A stretch of 64,000 nt of DNA from Halopseudomonas xiamenensis (GCF_014219065.1 NZ_JACLGO010000015.1:1-64000), one strand, 5' to 3'. Positions 43,209 through 51,841 are shown, counted from the first letter of the stretch. Notes: generated by a model from the sequence alone, not told the origin. Numbers and translations: made by a program.

Positions 43209-44507
43209 ATGGAGCTGATAAAGATCATCGGCCATGCAGGGATTTCCCTGGTCGCGGAAGCCGGCGGCAATTCCGACAACCAAGCGGTACTGTTGCTGCA
43301 CAACCATCAGCAAACCCGCCATGAATGGGCAGCGTTGGCCCGCCGCCTGATGCATACCGGATTCTACGTTGTATCACTCGACCTGCGCGGTCATGGCGAT
43401 AGTGGCTGGAATGAAGACTACTCTTTGTCCGCACTGGCGGATGACGTTCATGCCGTATTGCAGACGTTGCCAGACAAGCCAGTCATTATAGGCTCCGGAC
43501 TGGGTGGCAAGGCTGCTTTGCTGGCCGCCGGCAGAGAAAATCAGCGATCTGGCATGGATATCATCAGCGCCATGATCATGATCGATGTTCACAGCCGAAG
43601 TGACATACGCCTCGACAAGCAAACGCTCTATCGGGGAGGCCGTGATCTCAAAAACCTTATTGACGAGCTGAGCAACCATATAGGCGGTGCCAGCAACACA
43701 TCCATGCTGCATAAATATCTGCGTTTACGAACACCTGGTGTATGGCACTGGCACAGCGACCCTGGTATCGAGTCGACAGCAGCCGTCAGTACCTGGTCAG
43801 ATATCGAACTGGAGCAGGTCACGGCTACTCTGGACATTCCAATGCTGCTGGTTCAAGGCGATGAAAGAAAATGCTGGCTTGAGCAACTGGCCAAGACCAT
43901 ACCCGGAGCAACACTGCTCACACAGCCTGGGACAAGGCAATGGCTGAGCACTTCGGCGGAACTGGATGGGTTTGATCTCGCGATCCTGCGGTTTATTGAG
44001 AGTAGATGCGCTCCTACCTTACCTGCCAGAGCTGATACTCGTCTATTACGCCGCACGCTTGGAGCGTTCGCCACCGGTGTCACGGTCATTACCACCACCG
44101 ATGAGCATGGCAAGCCTGTCGGTCTTACTGCCAACTCGTTCACCTCGGTCTCCCTAGATCCACCGCTGGTATTGTTCTGCATTGACAAGCGTTCTGCCAG
44201 CCTAAAGATCTTCGAGAAGAGCCAAGCCTTTGGAATCAACGTACTGAATGCGGATCAGCAGGACATTTCACAGCGATTTGCCAGCAGGAACGAAGACCGC
44301 TTCGCTGATACACCATGGGAAATGTGGGAGCTCAAAGTGCCCATTATCCAAAACACAGCAGCCAGTTTCGAGTGTGCAAAACACCATGTTGTCGATGCAG
44401 GTGATCACCTAATCTTCCTCGGCCGTGTCCATCATTCTTGGCTCGACTCCCAGCGCTCCCCGCTTCTGTACTTCCAGGGTGGCTACCACCATGTACAACG
44501 CCATTGA
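43209..44507 (+). CDS. Fusion of a catalytically degenerate alpha/beta-hydrolase domain with a flavin reductase
   Basis: A 432-residue two-domain protein. Residues 1-265 follow the alpha/beta-hydrolase fold (VLLLHNHQQTRHEW oxyanion strand; VVSLDLRGHGDSGW; acid loop LLVQGDER). The nucleophile elbow, normally GxSxG, reads G95-S-G97-L-G99, so Gly97 replaces the Ser; the His position (GTRQWLS) is Arg243. Only Asp218 of the triad remains. Residues 279-432 are a flavin reductase domain (FATGVTVITTTDEHGKPVGLTANSF; VSLDPPLVLFCIDK) of the HpaC/HsaB type. It probably supplies reduced flavin to the monooxygenase at 39546. The hydrolase half may be a docking or substrate-binding module. No stop or frameshift separates the halves. 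Confidence 0.85.
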   Translation: MELIKIIGHAGISLVAEAGGNSDNQAVLLLHNHQQTRHEWAALARRLMHTGFYVVSLDLRGHGDSGWNEDYSLSALADDVHAVLQTLPDKPVIIGSGLGGKAALLAAGRENQRSGMDIISAMIMIDVHSRSDIRLDKQTLYRGGRDLKNLIDELSNHIGGASNTSMLHKYLRLRTPGVWHWHSDPGIESTAAVSTWSDIELEQVTATLDIPMLLVQGDERKCWLEQLAKTIPGATLLTQPGTRQWLSTSAELDGFDLAILRFIESRCAPTLPARADTRLLRRTLGAFATGVTVITTTDEHGKPVGLTANSFTSVSLDPPLVLFCIDKRSASLKIFEKSQAFGINVLNADQQDISQRFASRNEDRFADTPWEMWELKVPIIQNTAASFECAKHHVVDAGDHLIFLGRVHHSWLDSQRSPLLYFQGGYHHVQRH

Positions 44508-44591
44508 CATATACCGGTCAGGCAAAGGCCTTGTCGTGCCTGCCGATTTCTCCGCGCAACCACACGAAAACCAGTCACAAAGGACATCATC

Positions 44592-44939
44592 ATGAACGAC
44601 AGCAAAAAGCTTGAGCACTTTCTCCACGTACAGGTGGAGCACTGGAACAAAGGCGACAAAGAGGGCTTTCTCGGCTGCTATCGCGACATAGCTGAAAACG
44701 GGCTTGATATCGAATATGTGGGGTACCCAAAAGCTGATCCATGGGTAACGCTGAATGCCATGTGGGACCAGGAACGTGAAAAAATTCGTATCGATATCCT
44801 GGCCGCTATTGTTTCAGGCAACGAGGCAGCCTGTCACCATCGGAATAATCGTACTACCGGAGAACCGGCCACTCATACCATAGAGCTATACAAATTTGAG
44901 AATGGTCATCTGAGTGCCCGTTATTTTATTGGCCGATAG
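44592..44939 (+). CDS. NTF2-like/SnoaL-fold small protein (first of pair)
   Basis: A 115-residue protein of the NTF2-like cone fold: the N-terminal helix LEHFLHVQVEHWNKGDKEGFLGCYRD, then beta strands ending CHHRNNR and THTIELYKFENGHLSARYFIG. A clear paralogue lies at 50172-50525 (same ENGLDIEYxG, NEAACHHRN and TIELYKF segments). SnoaL-type proteins are isomerases, hydrolases, decarboxylases or ring-modifying enzymes. The conserved His-His pair could be functional. GGA precedes the ATG. Specific function unknown. Confidence 0.78.
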   Translation: MNDSKKLEHFLHVQVEHWNKGDKEGFLGCYRDIAENGLDIEYVGYPKADPWVTLNAMWDQEREKIRIDILAAIVSGNEAACHHRNNRTTGEPATHTIELYKFENGHLSARYFIGR

Positions 44940-44959
44940 CGGCGACAGGCCCCAATCTT

Positions 44960-44994
44960 TCCCCCTGCACTGCGACACCAACCATAGTGCGGGG
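44960..44994 (+). terminator. Possible stem-loop after the SnoaL-like gene
   Basis: CCCCC-T-GCAC (44960-44969) pairs with GTGC-GGGGG (44986-44994), one bulged T, 16-base loop, 20 bases after the stop. No T-run follows; moderate candidate. Confidence 0.4.
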
Positions 44995-45054
44995 GCTAGC
45001 CGGGCCTCATAACCGGCTTCAATTTGTAGAACCCACCTAACAAAATATTCTTTA

Positions 45055-45073
45055 TGCGAAATCACATTCTGGA
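45055..45073. promoter_or_regulatory. Element B-like site upstream of the Bcr/CflA MFS gene
   Basis: TGCGAAATCACATTCTGGA, an imperfect version of the 19-bp palindrome, 90-108 bases before the MFS start. It is preceded by ATTCTTTATGC exactly as at 47761, which supports shared ancestry of the two promoters. Confidence 0.5.
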
Positions 45074-45162
45074 TTAAAACCGATCACCCTGCTAATCTGC
45101 ATGTCCCCAACAGAGTGACTAGGTAACAATGCTACTCACAAACTTCCCCCTCAGTAGAATCC

Positions 45163-46401
45163 ATGAATAGTTCTGGATCCACGCCATTTTTTCCTCGCTG
45201 GCTGTTTTTGCTGGCGATGCTTACGGCCCTCTCCCCTCTGTCCGTTGACTTGTATCTACCGGCTTTTCCAGCAATTGCTCAGAGCCTGGGTGTTCAGTCT
45301 GCTGACGTGCAGATAACCCTTGCCGTCTTTCTATTCGGGATGTCCGTAGGACAACTTGTTTACGGCCCCTTGAGTGATCGCTACGGACGCAAGCCACCGC
45401 TCTATTTTGGTCTCGCGCTCTTCTTGCTTGCCTCCTTCGGGTGCATGCTTGCCACAGACCTGGCGACTTTGACCGTAGCCCGGTTTTTCCAGGCCCTGGG
45501 CGGCAGCGCGGGCGTGGTTGTCAGTCGCGCAGTCATCCGCGACCGCACTACTACAGCACAGGCTGCCTGGGCCTTCTCGATGCTGATGCTGGCACTGGGA
45601 CTGGCCCCTATTCTCGCCCCCGTCGCTGGCAGCCTGTTGTTGAAGGTTATGGGCTGGCGGGAGATATTTGCCATTCTGGGGATTGCCGGCACGATTCTGC
45701 TGCTGGCAGTGCACTTCAGTATGCGCGAAACGCTGTCCAGACACACCGCAGAGCGCCTTGGTGTGGCGGGCACATTCAAACGCTACGCCGATCTATTCCG
45801 CGACCGGCAGTTCATCATGTATGTGCTTATCATTGCCCTGCCCTTCGGCGCGATGTTCGCCTACGTCGCGGGTGCTCCGTACGTGATCATTGAACTCTAC
45901 GAGGTGCCCGCCGTGCATTTCGGCTGGCTCTTCGGGCTGAATGCGTTCGGCATGATTGCGGGCTCCCAGTTCAATGCCCGGGTGGTAGCACGCTTCGGCC
46001 CGGCTGCATTATTGAATGCCATTCTCTGGCCGCCATTCCTGGCAGCGCTGGTCGCTCTCACAGCCACCTTGGCAGGATACGCTTCCTTACCGCTGCTGAT
46101 GGCCTGCTTCTTCGTATACATGTTCTCCATGGGTATGTTGTCGCCTAATGCAGTAGCACTGGCCATGGCCAGTCAGGGTCATCGCGCAGGATCGGCGTCT
46201 GCAGTTATAGGTGCCGTACAGTTTCTCTTTGGTACCTTGGGTGCCGTTGCGGTGAGCGTCTGGGTCATGCCCAGCGCAATACCCTTGACGGGAGTCATGG
46301 TGATAATGATGGGCACCAGCCTGCTCATCCATCATTTCGGCCATCGCCACAACATTCTCATTCTGCACGGCTCAGACATCGAGCCGTCGGCCCTGAAATA
46401 G
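45163..46401 (+). CDS. Bcr/CflA-family MFS efflux transporter
   Basis: A 412-residue drug:H+ antiporter-1 type MFS. Motifs: LSPLSVDLYLPAFPAIAQSL at helix 1, motif A PLSDRYGRKPPLY, and motif C-like LGLAPILAPVAGSLLL. Bcr/CflA proteins expel toxic hydrophobic compounds. Here it could protect against resin acids or a pathway intermediate. No convincing ribosome site precedes the ATG. An element-B-like site is upstream. Confidence 0.88.
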   Translation: MNSSGSTPFFPRWLFLLAMLTALSPLSVDLYLPAFPAIAQSLGVQSADVQITLAVFLFGMSVGQLVYGPLSDRYGRKPPLYFGLALFLLASFGCMLATDLATLTVARFFQALGGSAGVVVSRAVIRDRTTTAQAAWAFSMLMLALGLAPILAPVAGSLLLKVMGWREIFAILGIAGTILLLAVHFSMRETLSRHTAERLGVAGTFKRYADLFRDRQFIMYVLIIALPFGAMFAYVAGAPYVIIELYEVPAVHFGWLFGLNAFGMIAGSQFNARVVARFGPAALLNAILWPPFLAALVALTATLAGYASLPLLMACFFVYMFSMGMLSPNAVALAMASQGHRAGSASAVIGAVQFLFGTLGAVAVSVWVMPSAIPLTGVMVIMMGTSLLIHHFGHRHNILILHGSDIEPSALK

Positions 46402-46518
46402 GAGGCAAAACTGACTGGCACTTGCAGTGGCCCGGCGAAGTGAACAAATCAGTCGGGTATCACAACAGTCCATTCAAGCGTTCTTCACTGGACAACAACA
46501 AGACATCTTGAGGTGCTT

Positions 46519-46995
46519 ATGAATGAATCAACGTTGCATGGGCTGCGTGTCGTCAGCCTGGGTTCAGGCATCGCAAGCGCTGCGGCGGGTTTGCAGCTTT
46601 GCGAGGCGGGCGCGGAGGTGATCCTGGTCGAGCCGCCTGGCAATCCGGCTCGACAGGAGCAGGCGCTGTTTGCTGTGCTTAATCGGGGTAAACGCAGCGT
46701 CATCTTGGATATCAACGAGCCAAAGGGACAGCAGCGACTCGAACAGCTGCTGACATCCGCCGACGTATTCATCCACGAGTTCAGCCCGAAAGTAGCAGGC
46801 ACGCTGGGGCTTGACGATGCCCAGTTGGCGCAGCGCTTCCCGGGTCTAATCGTTGCAGCCATTACCGGCTGGCCAAACAAACATCCGTTGGCTGAAGCAA
46901 AGGCACGTGAAACGCTGGTGCTGGCGCGGCTTGGCCTGCTCGATGAACAGCCAGGCCACCGTGAAGGGCCAGTATTCGTGCGCATGCCGTTTGCC
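46519..46995 (+). pseudogene. N-terminal fragment of a family III (CaiB/BaiF) CoA-transferase
   Basis: From ATG 46519 (AGGTG upstream) the frame encodes about 159 residues of a class III CoA-transferase: LHGLRVVSLGSGIASAAAGLQLCEAGAEVILVEPP, FAVLNRGKRSVILDI, LLTSADVFIHEF and REGPVFVRMPF. Full proteins are about 400 residues or longer. At about 46995 homology stops abruptly and SDR sequence begins in another frame; the original frame runs on to a stop at 47049. A deletion has removed its catalytic Asp-bearing part, so it should be inactive. Confidence 0.82.
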
Positions 46996-47524
46996 AAGTC
47001 TGGACGTGCTGGTCAATGCTGCCGGAATAGCGCCCAACGCCACTGCTGAAGAAATCACCTTGGACGAGTGGGAACAGGTATTCGCGGTAAACACCCGCGG
47101 CACCTTTCTGACCAACCGCGCGGCATTCAAGCGTATGCGACAAGATGGCGGGCGGATCATCAACTTCGCCTCGGCAGCCGGCGTGGGCGGTCAGCCTGGC
47201 AAGGCGCACTATGCCGCCAGCAAGGGCGCAGTCCTAGCATGGACGCGCACCGTCGCACGCGAGTGGGGCCCGCACGGCATTACCGTTAACGCCATCGCTC
47301 CGGCGATGTGGACGCCGATGTACGACGCCACCCGCGCCAGCATGAGCGAGATCCAGCTCAAACAGCACGATGCAATTATGGCTAGCCTGATTCCCATTGG
47401 CGGCCAACTTGGTGACGCCTCCTGTGACCTGGCACCGATGCTGGTCTTTCTCGCAGGCGAAGGGTCACGTTTCATAACCGGCCAGACCCTGGTGGTTGAC
47501 GGCGGCATGTTGATGCTGAGTTGA
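46995..47524 (+). pseudogene. C-terminal fragment of a short-chain dehydrogenase
   Basis: The frame resumes as a classical SDR from the strand before the NNAG-type motif (SLDVLVNAAGIAPNA), with catalytic Ser (ASAAGVGGQ), YAASKGAVLAW and the C-terminal FITGQTLVVDGGMLML. The first 80 or so residues, including TGxxxGxG, are missing, so it cannot bind NAD normally. It is joined out of frame to the CoA-transferase fragment. An open frame upstream exists but reads through transferase DNA. Confidence 0.82.
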
Positions 47525-47588
47525 CACCACGATCGAATACAGATGTCTGGTCAAGCTTGACTTCGGCGGTCTGGTTACGCCGCTTCAT

Positions 47589-47616
47589 TGCCCCTCGCAG
47601 GAGGGGCAGATTTTAC
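47589..47616 (+). terminator. Intrinsic terminator after the fused fragments
   Basis: TGCCCCTC (47589-47596) and GAGGGGCA (47601-47608) form a perfect 8-bp stem with a GCAG loop, followed by GATTTTA. Good rho-independent form. Confidence 0.78.
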
Positions 47617-47627
47617 CTGGAGTAAAA
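47611..47627. promoter_or_regulatory. Element C palindrome (first copy)
   Basis: TTTTAC and GTAAAA flank CTGGA, followed by CGATT. The same arms with the same CGATT tail occur at 53534-53554. It lies at the start of the 536-base region before the lipocalin-like gene, 142 bases before the element-B site. Confidence 0.55.
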
Positions 47628-47768
47628 CGATTCATTCAATCGTCTTGTTGCAGCGCCTTCCCCTCGCCACAATGCGCATGCCGCGCCACAGCCCGCGCCA
47701 CACCTGACCTGCAGCAGTAACCATACCCTGTCTGCATGCCCTCTCCTCCAACTTACTCTAATTCTTTA

Positions 47769-47787
47769 TGCAGAACCAAATTCTGCA
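47769..47787. promoter_or_regulatory. Element B palindrome upstream of the lipocalin-like gene
   Basis: TGCAGAACCAAATTCTGCA, seven perfect pairs around a 5-base centre, preceded by ATTCTTTA. A TCTGCTAG block starts 22 bases further on; the copy at 53615 has the same block 21 bases on, suggesting a shared -10 region and an activator-like position for the palindrome. Confidence 0.68.
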
Positions 47788-47895
47788 ACGTAGATTATCA
47801 CTCATTGTTCTGCTAGCTTCAGGGCATGCAATAAACAAGCGAACAGAGCACTTGTCAGTGTGGGTTTAATAACAAAAACAAAAGGTTAAATTCTA

Positions 47896-48048
47896 ATGAG
47901 CCATACAAAACGGCTTTACACGGGTAGCGCGAATCGCCGCGTCGTCATGTACCGCACGCTGGACAGCTCAACGCTGGAATGCATTCGTTTCTGCGACCAA
48001 TTCTTCCGTACCCTGCTGCGACCAATAACCAGCAACAAACAAACCTGA
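47896..48048 (+). CDS. Putative 50-residue leader ORF
   Basis: ATG at 47896, with AAAGG about 10 bases upstream, opens a 50-codon frame (MSHTKRLYTGSANRRVV...) ending at 48048, 13-25 bases before the next gene. It is basic, has no signal peptide and no recognisable family. It is placed between an element-B promoter and its gene, like the small frame at 53769. It could be a leader peptide or chance. Confidence 0.3.
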   Translation: MSHTKRLYTGSANRRVVMYRTLDSSTLECIRFCDQFFRTLLRPITSNKQT

Positions 48049-48072
48049 CCATCACCAACCATGAGAGAGACT

Positions 48073-49104
48073 ATGCGACATTTTATAGAGGTTCCTGAAC
48101 GCGGCGACTTTGCTTTTCAGCAACTGGTAGGTCCACACAAGGTAACCGGACCGGCAATGGCTGGCGAAAGAGGATTCTTCGGACTGCAGTTGAGCAAGAG
48201 CGCTCCTTTTGGCTCAGTGCGCGACGAAGAAGGCAACATCTATTCCTTTGTGCGCTCCATCCTGGCGCCCAGTGGCACACCCAATCCGACAAAGTTCATT
48301 TATCAGTCCAACCATATAGATGGCAAGCACATACGTATGGATCAGGAGCGGATGGCCGCCCAGGCATTGACTCCACGACCTGTCCAGACACTCGAAGGCG
48401 ATACCGTACGCTGGTCCAGCCAGCCGGACGAACCAGGCAATGCCTGGGAACTCACCGCATCCAGCGAGCGGTTAACCTGGAAGGAAGAGGGATTGTTCGA
48501 ACTCGAAGGCAAGCTGATCGGCTCTGGCATGCAATGGTATATCCCGGGCGTAGAATGGGGCACTTTCTACGTTTCCCAATTATGGGATCTCAAAGGTACA
48601 TGCGAAGGGCGGCCGGTTAAAGGCGCGATGGCCCTGGATCAGATGTACATGGCCGAAGGCGGCGCCATTCATTTCAAGAAAGACCTCGTTGTAAACAATA
48701 ACATGCACGTTATCTGGTGGACATTCGTAACTATGTACAAGGACGGTACGTGGGATGCCGGATCCTTCATGGTCGGACACGATAACCTGGGTTATGCCAT
48801 TCTGATGAACGAAAAAGGTGAGATACGCACCACCACGGACATTGAAGGAACGACGGTTCACAAGGACGGCAGCTACTTCCTGGAATCCGCCCATATCATT
48901 CTCGAGGGCGAGGAAAAATGGGAGTTCCTACCGGATCCCAAGGGTGAAATGATCGACTTCGTCGGCGGCTTCCCGATCACAGCCCAGCAGGAAGGACGGT
49001 GGCGCCGGGTGGGCGACACCCGCGAGCCTGATCGCTGGTTGGCCTGGGGCGAGTCGGATCGTCGCAACGGCTCCGCACGCAACGTGAGAGGTGCGGATCT
49101 ATAA
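48073..49104 (+). CDS. Lipocalin-like/AttH-CrtC-like protein of unknown function
   Basis: A 343-residue cytoplasmic protein, Trp- and Gly-rich with many beta-strand-like segments (GERGFFGLQLSKSAPFGSV; MQWYIPGVEWGTFYVSQLWDLKG; NMHVIWWTFVTMYKDGTWDAGSFM). The pattern recalls two-domain lipocalin-like proteins (AttH/CrtC-like, also diterpenoid- and sterol-associated hydratase or Diels-Alderase folds), but I cannot assign a family with certainty. A second ATG (48061) four codons upstream is possible. It has its own element-B promoter and no close downstream partner. Confidence 0.6.
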   Translation: MRHFIEVPERGDFAFQQLVGPHKVTGPAMAGERGFFGLQLSKSAPFGSVRDEEGNIYSFVRSILAPSGTPNPTKFIYQSNHIDGKHIRMDQERMAAQALTPRPVQTLEGDTVRWSSQPDEPGNAWELTASSERLTWKEEGLFELEGKLIGSGMQWYIPGVEWGTFYVSQLWDLKGTCEGRPVKGAMALDQMYMAEGGAIHFKKDLVVNNNMHVIWWTFVTMYKDGTWDAGSFMVGHDNLGYAILMNEKGEIRTTTDIEGTTVHKDGSYFLESAHIILEGEEKWEFLPDPKGEMIDFVGGFPITAQQEGRWRRVGDTREPDRWLAWGESDRRNGSARNVRGADL

Positions 49105-49185
49105 CTCGGCAAATGGCGCACCGGCATCTATTCCTGACGGACATGACCCGGTGGCGCCGACGGCGTATCTCACTATCGAGCGGAC

Positions 49186-49992
49186 TCAGACACTCCGCTC
49201 GAACACCCAAGTCTGGGATCTAACGTGGCAAAGCCGGAAACCCTGACCCATTATCGTGTTGACCACGCTGACGGTAGCTACATCGCCAATTTCAGGGGTA
49301 TGGAGCTCGACCATGATCAAGCGCAGGTCATCGGGCAGCTTGTGCGGCAACAGCCCCACCTCTGCACCCTCGATATCTAGCACGAGAACGCTGGGGCGAA
49401 TGCTCTCTAACAGGTCGGAAATTCTCGCAACCTCAGTCTCGACTGGCTCTCCAGACCCATGATCCAGCACCGAACTCCACCAGTATTCATCTTGCACGCG
49501 AAGCGTCAGCATCTCGCCTGAGAAGTCGTCGGCTACCACGGCCGCTGCAATCAGCTGACATTCGTGTCCATTCAGCCGAACGTTCTGTCGGATGATGTCG
49601 TGCATCACCTCGTTGGGCTCGACTATGGTGACCGGATTACCCGAATGAATGGCCGCCAGCGAACCAGTTATGCCCGCCCCGCCGCCGCACTCCAGCACCC
49701 TGTCCCCAGGCATGACCAATTTCTCGATCAGTTCAAGATCGGCCTCCTCATAATCGCCCATCGCAAAATAGTAAGCCATGCGTGCGCTGCCCCCCTTTGC
49801 CACCTGCATCTTCAACGGGCGCAACGGGTGCTCCAATACTTCAGGCTCGCCCAAACTATCGAGCCATGTACCTATACGTTCGATCTGCTCCAGATCGTCC
49901 GGCTGATCCTTCGGCCAGACGTTCAGACCTCGCTGTGAGACGATCTGCCGACGCTCTTGTATGCGCCAGTCTTCCACGAGTTGTTTGATCAT
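49186..49992 (-). CDS. FkbM-family SAM-dependent methyltransferase
   Basis: A 268-residue class I methyltransferase. The SAM site is GDRVLECGGGAGITGSLAAI, with acidic loop NPVTIVEPNEVMHD, and the FkbM hallmark LVLDIEGAEVGLLP. FkbM enzymes O-methylate hydroxyls in natural products and glycans. AGGA lies 8 bases before the ATG. It is transcribed toward the lipocalin-like gene, with which it converges, and it lies 179 bases past the SnoaL-like gene. Its link to degradation is unclear; it may detoxify a phenol or belong to another pathway. Confidence 0.83.
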   Translation of the reverse strand: MIKQLVEDWRIQERRQIVSQRGLNVWPKDQPDDLEQIERIGTWLDSLGEPEVLEHPLRPLKMQVAKGGSARMAYYFAMGDYEEADLELIEKLVMPGDRVLECGGGAGITGSLAAIHSGNPVTIVEPNEVMHDIIRQNVRLNGHECQLIAAAVVADDFSGEMLTLRVQDEYWWSSVLDHGSGEPVETEVARISDLLESIRPSVLVLDIEGAEVGLLPHKLPDDLRLIMVELHTPEIGDVATVSVVNTIMGQGFRLCHVRSQTWVFERSV

Positions 49993-50120
49993 AGGGAATA
50001 TCCTGGATGAAATTGCTCGCCCGAGTTTTTGGGGGGAGTACGCAAACGGCAGATAACCATAAAGTAGAGCTGAGCGCGCATTTGTGCGCAGCCTGGTACG
50101 CCAACATATGCCAGATACCA

Positions 50121-50148
50121 GGAAACCGCAGTGTTAGCTGCGGTTTCC
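50121..50148 (-). terminator. Stem-loop after the second SnoaL-like gene
   Basis: GGAAACCGCAG (50121-50131) and CTGCGGTTTCC (50138-50148) are an exact 11-bp stem with a 6-base loop, 23 bases beyond the stop on the minus strand. Strong hairpin, short T content. Confidence 0.68.
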
Positions 50149-50171
50149 TAGAGTTCAGACTGGACCACCCA

Positions 50172-50525
50172 TCATTGCTTGATGAAGTAGCGTACCAGCG
50201 TCTTGCCCTGATCGAACTTGTACAGCTCAATGGTTTCGATCACGCCACTGCCGTCACGCATAACGTTCCTGTGGTGACAGGCTGCTTCGTTGGCGGCGAT
50301 GATAGAGAGCTCCACCTCCACGATGAACTTGCTGTTCTGCTGCTCCCACATGTTTTCCAGTACCGAAAAACCTTCAACCACAGGCCGGCCCAGATATTCA
50401 ATCTCCAGCCCATTGGGGGCAACGCTTCTGTAGTGCGCAAAAAAGCCATCCCGGTCGCCGGCGTTCCAACACTCCAGCTGGCCATGCAGAAACGACTCGA
50501 TTCCCTTGCTATCGATATTGCTCAT
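50172..50525 (-). CDS. NTF2-like/SnoaL-fold small protein (second of pair)
   Basis: A 117-residue paralogue of the protein at 44592: FLHGQLECWNAGDRDGFFAHYRSVAPNGLEIEYLG, NEAACHHRN and IETIELYKFDQG are shared. AAGGTGA precedes the ATG. It lies 38 bases downstream of the second P450 gene and is probably co-transcribed with it, suggesting that it isomerises, hydrates or decarboxylates the P450 product (inference). No catalytic residues can be fixed from sequence alone beyond the conserved CHH. Confidence 0.8.
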   Translation of the reverse strand: MSNIDSKGIESFLHGQLECWNAGDRDGFFAHYRSVAPNGLEIEYLGRPVVEGFSVLENMWEQQNSKFIVEVELSIIAANEAACHHRNVMRDGSGVIETIELYKFDQGKTLVRYFIKQ

Positions 50526-50563
50526 CTTTTCACCTTGCTGATTCGTTAATCATGTACCGCGCT

Positions 50564-51841
50564 TCAGTCCCAGATCACGTGAACGGATTTCGCGCCCCGC
50601 AATTGCGCCCCGGCAATCTTCGGTGCGGGCATATCGGGATCCAAACGGAGGTTGGGGAACAGATCAAGAATGCCGTTGATCGCACAGGTGAGCTCCACCT
50701 TGGCAACGAACTGGCCAATGCACATATGCGGACCGAACCCGAATCCCAGCGAGGGACGGGATTTACGATCAATATCGAAAACATCCGGATCGTCGAACGC
50801 CTCCTCATCCCGGTTGGCGGAAATCACCATGCATTGAACCATCGAGCCTTTCGGCACCATAACACCCCCAATCTCGACATCCTTGGAGGCCTGGCGGACC
50901 TTGAAGGTCGAAACTGGCTCGTAACGCACAGTCTCGTCGATCAACTTACCAATCAGCTTACGGTCATTGCGGACTCGCTCCTGCAACTCAGGCCGCTCCA
51001 GCAGTAACGTCATCACCGAACTGAATGTCCGCGTCGTGGTTTCTCCTGCAGCGGGCAGGAGTGAACGGACGAAAGTTGTGACCTCATGATCATCCAGCGC
51101 CCGCCCCTCATATTCCGCATTGATGAGCCTGCTGATCAGATCAGTGCCTTGAGAGCCCTCGGCACGCTTGGCAACAACCACTTCCTTGATTGCATCGTAA
51201 AGGCTCTTCACTGCCTGGCCCGCCAGAGCACCAAAAATCCTGGCCTTTTCCGGGTCGATCTGGTTGGCTGCCACAAGAGCCAAAGCCCAGCTGGCATACT
51301 TCTTGAATTTCTCTGGATCGTCGGCCGGAAAGCCCATGAGTTCATACATGACACGAATGGGGAAATAGAGACCAAAATCCATCAGATTGGCTTTCTTGTC
51401 TGGCGCCATCGGAAGCAGAAACTCTTCGCGGATGACCCGTTCAATCTCGGGCCGCCATTTATCCACCGTTTGCGGCATGAATACCGGCTGGAGCAGTGCC
51501 CGGGTACGACGGTGCTGTTCACCATCCATTGCAAGAACAATCAATCCGTCAAAAAAGGCGCCCATTCCTTCGGCAATAAAGCCGCTCGTAAAAGTCTCCG
51601 CGTCGCGCAGTACCGCAATCACGTCCTTGTATTTGAATAGCGTCACCGCGCACTTCGGTGCCTTAGCACTCGCGTTGGTCGGTACTTTCAAGTAGGTATC
51701 GACAAAGTCGCCCTGCATGACCGGTTCGTTAAGGAGCTTTTCCCGGCAAAGTGCATGAATATCGACGTCTGTACCGAGGTAGGTGTCCGAGACCGCATGG
51801 TAGGCGGCTTCAATATCAAGTTCCTGAAATGTAAGTGACAT
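50564..51841 (-). CDS. ditU: Cytochrome P450, CYP226-like (DitU-type), second copy
   Basis: A 425-residue soluble P450 with the heme motif FGFGFGPHMCIGQF (axial Cys about 374), the I-helix PAAGETTTRT and ETVRYEP as ExxR. It matches the first P450 almost throughout (for example GFIAEGxGAFFDGLI and LMDFxLYFPIRVxY), so the two arose by duplication. Known dit clusters likewise have two CYP226 enzymes with different abietane preferences; which one equals DitU is inferred from its separate location. GGAG precedes the ATG, and an element-B palindrome lies 18 bases upstream of the start codon, so its control differs from that of ditQ. Confidence 0.9.
   Translation of the reverse strand: MSLTFQELDIEAAYHAVSDTYLGTDVDIHALCREKLLNEPVMQGDFVDTYLKVPTNASAKAPKCAVTLFKYKDVIAVLRDAETFTSGFIAEGMGAFFDGLIVLAMDGEQHRRTRALLQPVFMPQTVDKWRPEIERVIREEFLLPMAPDKKANLMDFGLYFPIRVMYELMGFPADDPEKFKKYASWALALVAANQIDPEKARIFGALAGQAVKSLYDAIKEVVVAKRAEGSQGTDLISRLINAEYEGRALDDHEVTTFVRSLLPAAGETTTRTFSSVMTLLLERPELQERVRNDRKLIGKLIDETVRYEPVSTFKVRQASKDVEIGGVMVPKGSMVQCMVISANRDEEAFDDPDVFDIDRKSRPSLGFGFGPHMCIGQFVAKVELTCAINGILDLFPNLRLDPDMPAPKIAGAQLRGAKSVHVIWD

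Noticed and set aside
46853-46994. Upstream extension of the SDR fragment to the first ATG-like start
   Set aside because: This part is CoA-transferase DNA read in another frame, so it is not SDR coding sequence.
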